A DNA stretch of 64,000 nucleotides from Delphinus delphis (taxonomy: Eukaryota > Chordata > Mammalia > Artiodactyla > Delphinidae), in the NCBI RefSeq assembly GCF_949987515.2, contig NW_027192650.1, positions 4,030,001 to 4,094,000 on the forward strand, given 5' to 3'. Below, piece after piece: positions 61,586-64,000 of the stretch. A program made the position numbers and the translations under genes. Position 1 is the stretch's first letter; every line of letters starts with the position of its first letter. The notes beneath the pieces are model-generated. The model ran no database searches. It had not been told where the DNA came from and worked only from the letters and a program-made list of their open reading frames with translations.

Positions 61586-63165
61586 CAAGAACCTCTTTTA
61601 CCGTACAAGTTCAACATCGCAGAAAGTGAAAAATGGATAAAGAACTTGTGGTACTTACGTACAATGCAGTATCACTCAGCAATGAAATCTATGTCATCAG
61701 GCCCTTAGCATCACAATGAGTAGATTCAGATACGATGATTCTAACTGAAATAAGTCACACAGAAAAAGAAACATCATAAGATATCACTAATACACGGAAT
61801 GTAAACTTGGCTACACAGGAACTGAATTCCAAAACAGAACAGGTTCTCAAATTTAGAAAACCAACTTATGCTTGCTTAAGGGGAAAGGTGAGTTGGGTTG
61901 CTGCATAAAACCAGAGATTGAAATGAGCACAGATAAAGTTCCTTAAGCCAAATATGGAATAGACAAGAGCCACTCCTTGCTCAACGAAATGGACTCAACA
62001 CCGCATATTAAACGCCTAAGAATGTACCTGACTAGTAAGTATCTTAAAACCTATGGATTGCTATGTCTCCGAAAGAGAATCAAGCATGTGTACAGGGGCA
62101 TAAACGCAGCAGTGATAGGATTGGAGAGGTTCGGTGAGCAAATGAAGACCCTTTGAAGTCATATTGCATGGTACCCATTCCACGGGTTTCAATTACCCAT
62201 GTTTTAGGTATTCTTCCTTCAGCTAAAACATGCATGTGGAACCCAGAGTATGATCAACCATGTGATCGGGAGACGTGTTCAAATATGTCTCAGTTTTCCT
62301 CCCCTGGTACTCGGGTGCAACATTCCAGACGCTTTACTAACACTCTCCCCACTTGGAGAGTCAGCGCCTTTAACCTCCTGTTTGGCACAGTTTGCAATTT
62401 CTGCGGAAGATGAACAGGAATAGCGAGAACCAATGAGAGGCTAGCTGGAGGTGTCTGGACGGGCAAATTTAACTCTCATTTCCCAACAGGAAGAGGAAAT
62501 AACCAAAGGCTCAGCATGCCGTACCGGAACCAGATTAGGGCCTCAAGTCATCCTGCGGTGTTGCGGCCAGCTCAAAAGAAAGCGAGTTGAAGAAAGGAGC
62601 TCAGGGGCAGTGTAATTCACAAACCTGCAGAGTTATAAATGACAGCTATCGTCCAAAAATAGATTGAAGTAAGGCTGCCAAGAGGACTTGAAAGCGGGGC
62701 AGAATTGCAGGAAACCGATTTCAGGAGGTAGACTGGAATTGCATTGAAAGCATAGGAAAAGAGGCAGAACGTCCACAATGATGCACTTGGCCAAAAAGGG
62801 CGTATGCGTTTTTTCCTGAATATATTCAGGAAAAAACGCATACGCCCTTTTTGGCCAACCAAGCAAGCTTGCAAAGGAAATCTGCACTACAATGAAGTCT
62901 CACTTCCCCCCGGTCAAAAGGGCCATCTGAAAAAAGTGTAAAATCCAGAAAGGCAGGACAGGCCATGGAGAACTGGGAGCCTTGTTATGCTGATGGGCGG
63001 GATGTAAATTGCCAACAGACACTCGGGAGAAGTGTATGGTGTTTCCTGAAACATCTAAAAAACAAAGCAACAGAGCCTAGGGCACTGCCACTTATGGTCC
63101 TATAGCTTAGGGAAATTAAAATCAAAAAGACACAGCCACCCCAAAGTTTGGAACGGCTCTGTTTA
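61586..63165 (+). repeat. Satellite unit 40 (1,580 bp)
   Basis: The alternative 5-prime subtype reappears (CTTACGTACAATGCAG), with GAGTAGATTCAGATACG. The middle (CAATTACCC, GGTTTTAGG, TTTGGCACAG) matches the partial unit 41 and unit 4. Palindrome 62787-62858 is perfect. Confidence 0.97.
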
Positions 63166-64000
63166 CAAGAACCTCGTTTACAGTACAAGTTCAACATCGC
63201 AGAAAGTGAAAAATGGATAAAGAAGTTGTCGTATTCACTTACAAAGCAATATCACTCAGCAATGAAATCTATGTCATCAGGCCCTTAGCAGCACAATGAG
63301 TGGATTCAGGTATGATGATTCTAACTGAAATAAGTCACACAGAAAAAGAAACATCATAAGATATCAGTAATACACGGAATGTAAACTTGGCTACACAGGA
63401 ACTGAATTACAGAACAGAACAGGGTCTCAAATTTAGAAAACCAACTTATGCTTGCTTAAGGGGAAAGGTGAGTTGGGGTGCTGCATAAAACCAGAGATTG
63501 AAATGAGCACAGATAAAGTTCCTTAAGTCAAATATGGAATAGACAAGAGCTACTCCTTGCTCAACGAAATGGACTCAACACAGCATATTAAACGCCTAAG
63601 AATGTACATGACTAGTAAGTATCTTAAAACCTATGGATTGCTATGTCTCCGAAAGAGAATCAAGCATGTGTACAGGGGCATAAACGCAGCAGTGATAGGA
63701 TTGGAGAGGTTCGGTGAGCAAATGAAGACCCTTTGAAGTCATATTGCATGGTACCCATTCCACGGGTTTCAATTACCCAGGTTTTAGGTATTCTTCCTTC
63801 AGCTAAAACATGCATGTGGAACCCAGAGTATGATCAACCATGTGATCGGGAGACGTGTTCAAATATGTCTCAGTTTTCCTCCCTTGGTACTCGGGTGCAA
63901 CATTCCAGACGCTTTACTAACACTCTCCCCACTTGGAGAGTCAGCGCCTTTAACCTCCTGTTTGGCACAGTTTGCAATTTCTGCGGAAGATGAACAGGAA
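63166..64000 (+). repeat. Satellite unit 41, partial (first 835 bp)
   Basis: Cut by the window end before the palindrome. TATTCACTTAC type with private TTGTCGTATTC. The middle block matches unit 40 (CAATTACCC, GGTTTTAGG). The array evidently continues beyond the window. Confidence 0.97.

Larger units (their letters stand above)
1..64000. repeat. Head-to-tail macrosatellite array, ~1,579-bp unit, 40 complete units plus one partial
   Basis: The same sequence recurs every 1,577-1,581 bp from the first to the last base, always in the same orientation, with no interruption or inserted element. Landmarks repeat once per unit: the start word CAAGAACCTCG, GCATGGTACC, TATAAAT, the 72-bp palindrome and GCAAGCTTGC. 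Units differ mainly by substitutions and 1-2 bp indels; I judge typical differences between units at a few percent or less, and almost nil between some neighbours. This is the structure of satellite DNA homogenised by unequal exchange. The family is not one I can name. No stretch of non-satellite DNA is present, so there are no other intergenic regions to describe. It could be pericentromeric, subtelomeric, sex-chromosomal or interstitial; the sequence alone does not decide. Confidence 0.98.

Noticed and set aside
1..64000. CRISPR array or other bacterial repeat system
   Set aside because: The repeat is the entire ~1.58 kb unit with no unique spacers, and the CpG-transition pattern points to a methylated eukaryotic genome.
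1..64000. Ribosomal or tRNA gene cluster explaining the tandem organisation
   Set aside because: No rRNA core motifs or tRNA A/B boxes and cloverleaf were recognised in the unit; 1.58 kb is also too short for a 45S repeat.
1..64000. Pure assembly artefact (one unit copied many times)
   Set aside because: Units carry many independent substitutions, indels and mosaic breakpoints, which copying one unit would not create. Local collapse or duplication, especially at units 19/20, remains possible.

Overview
The whole 64 kb window is one uninterrupted head-to-tail array of a long-unit satellite (macrosatellite) repeat. The unit is about 1,579 bp (range 1,577-1,581). Forty complete units and one partial unit (the first 835 bp) fill the window, all in the same orientation. 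I see no unique flank, no intact gene, no RNA gene, no IS or transposon with coding capacity and no CRISPR. Both window ends lie inside the array, so its true length is unknown.

Organism: this looks like a complex eukaryotic genome. The unit keeps about 38 CpG sites, roughly half of what its base composition predicts. Many sites that vary between units are CpG-to-TpG or CpG-to-CpA pairs, the mark of cytosine methylation, as in vertebrates or plants. An animal, probably a vertebrate, is my best guess. I do not recognise the satellite and cannot name a species. Nothing suggests bacteria or phage.

Layout of one unit (phase set at CAAGAACCTCG; offsets from unit 1): offsets 60-260 hold a block of linked variants that sort units into 5-prime subtypes. 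Offsets 640-700 hold a second subtype block. Offsets 820-1000 are relatively CpG-rich and include a CCAAT motif. A TATAAAT motif lies at 1049-1055. Offsets 1202-1273 hold a 72-bp palindrome with no spacer, followed at once by a GCAAGCTTGC palindrome. The tail at 1370-1579 carries further subtype variants. The 72-bp palindrome is present in all 40 complete units and is perfect in 26 by my reading.

Higher-order structure: units 1-18 (about 1-28.4 kb) are a heterogeneous patchwork with mosaic units and 1-, 2- and 7-unit similarities. Units 19-41 (about 28.4-64 kb) are much more homogeneous. They contain adjacent near-identical units (19/20, 26-28, 32/33) and duplicated two-unit blocks of about 3.16 kb (22-23/24-25, 29-30/31-32, and the alternating run 34-39). 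This is the expected product of unequal crossing-over plus gene conversion.

Coding: short recurrent open frames of 60-145 codons exist on both strands, but they are by-products of repeating one sequence 40 times. They overlap in several frames, are broken by indels in some units, and show no recognisable domain. I annotate none as genes. All unit comparisons were made by eye; statements of identity mean I saw no difference.
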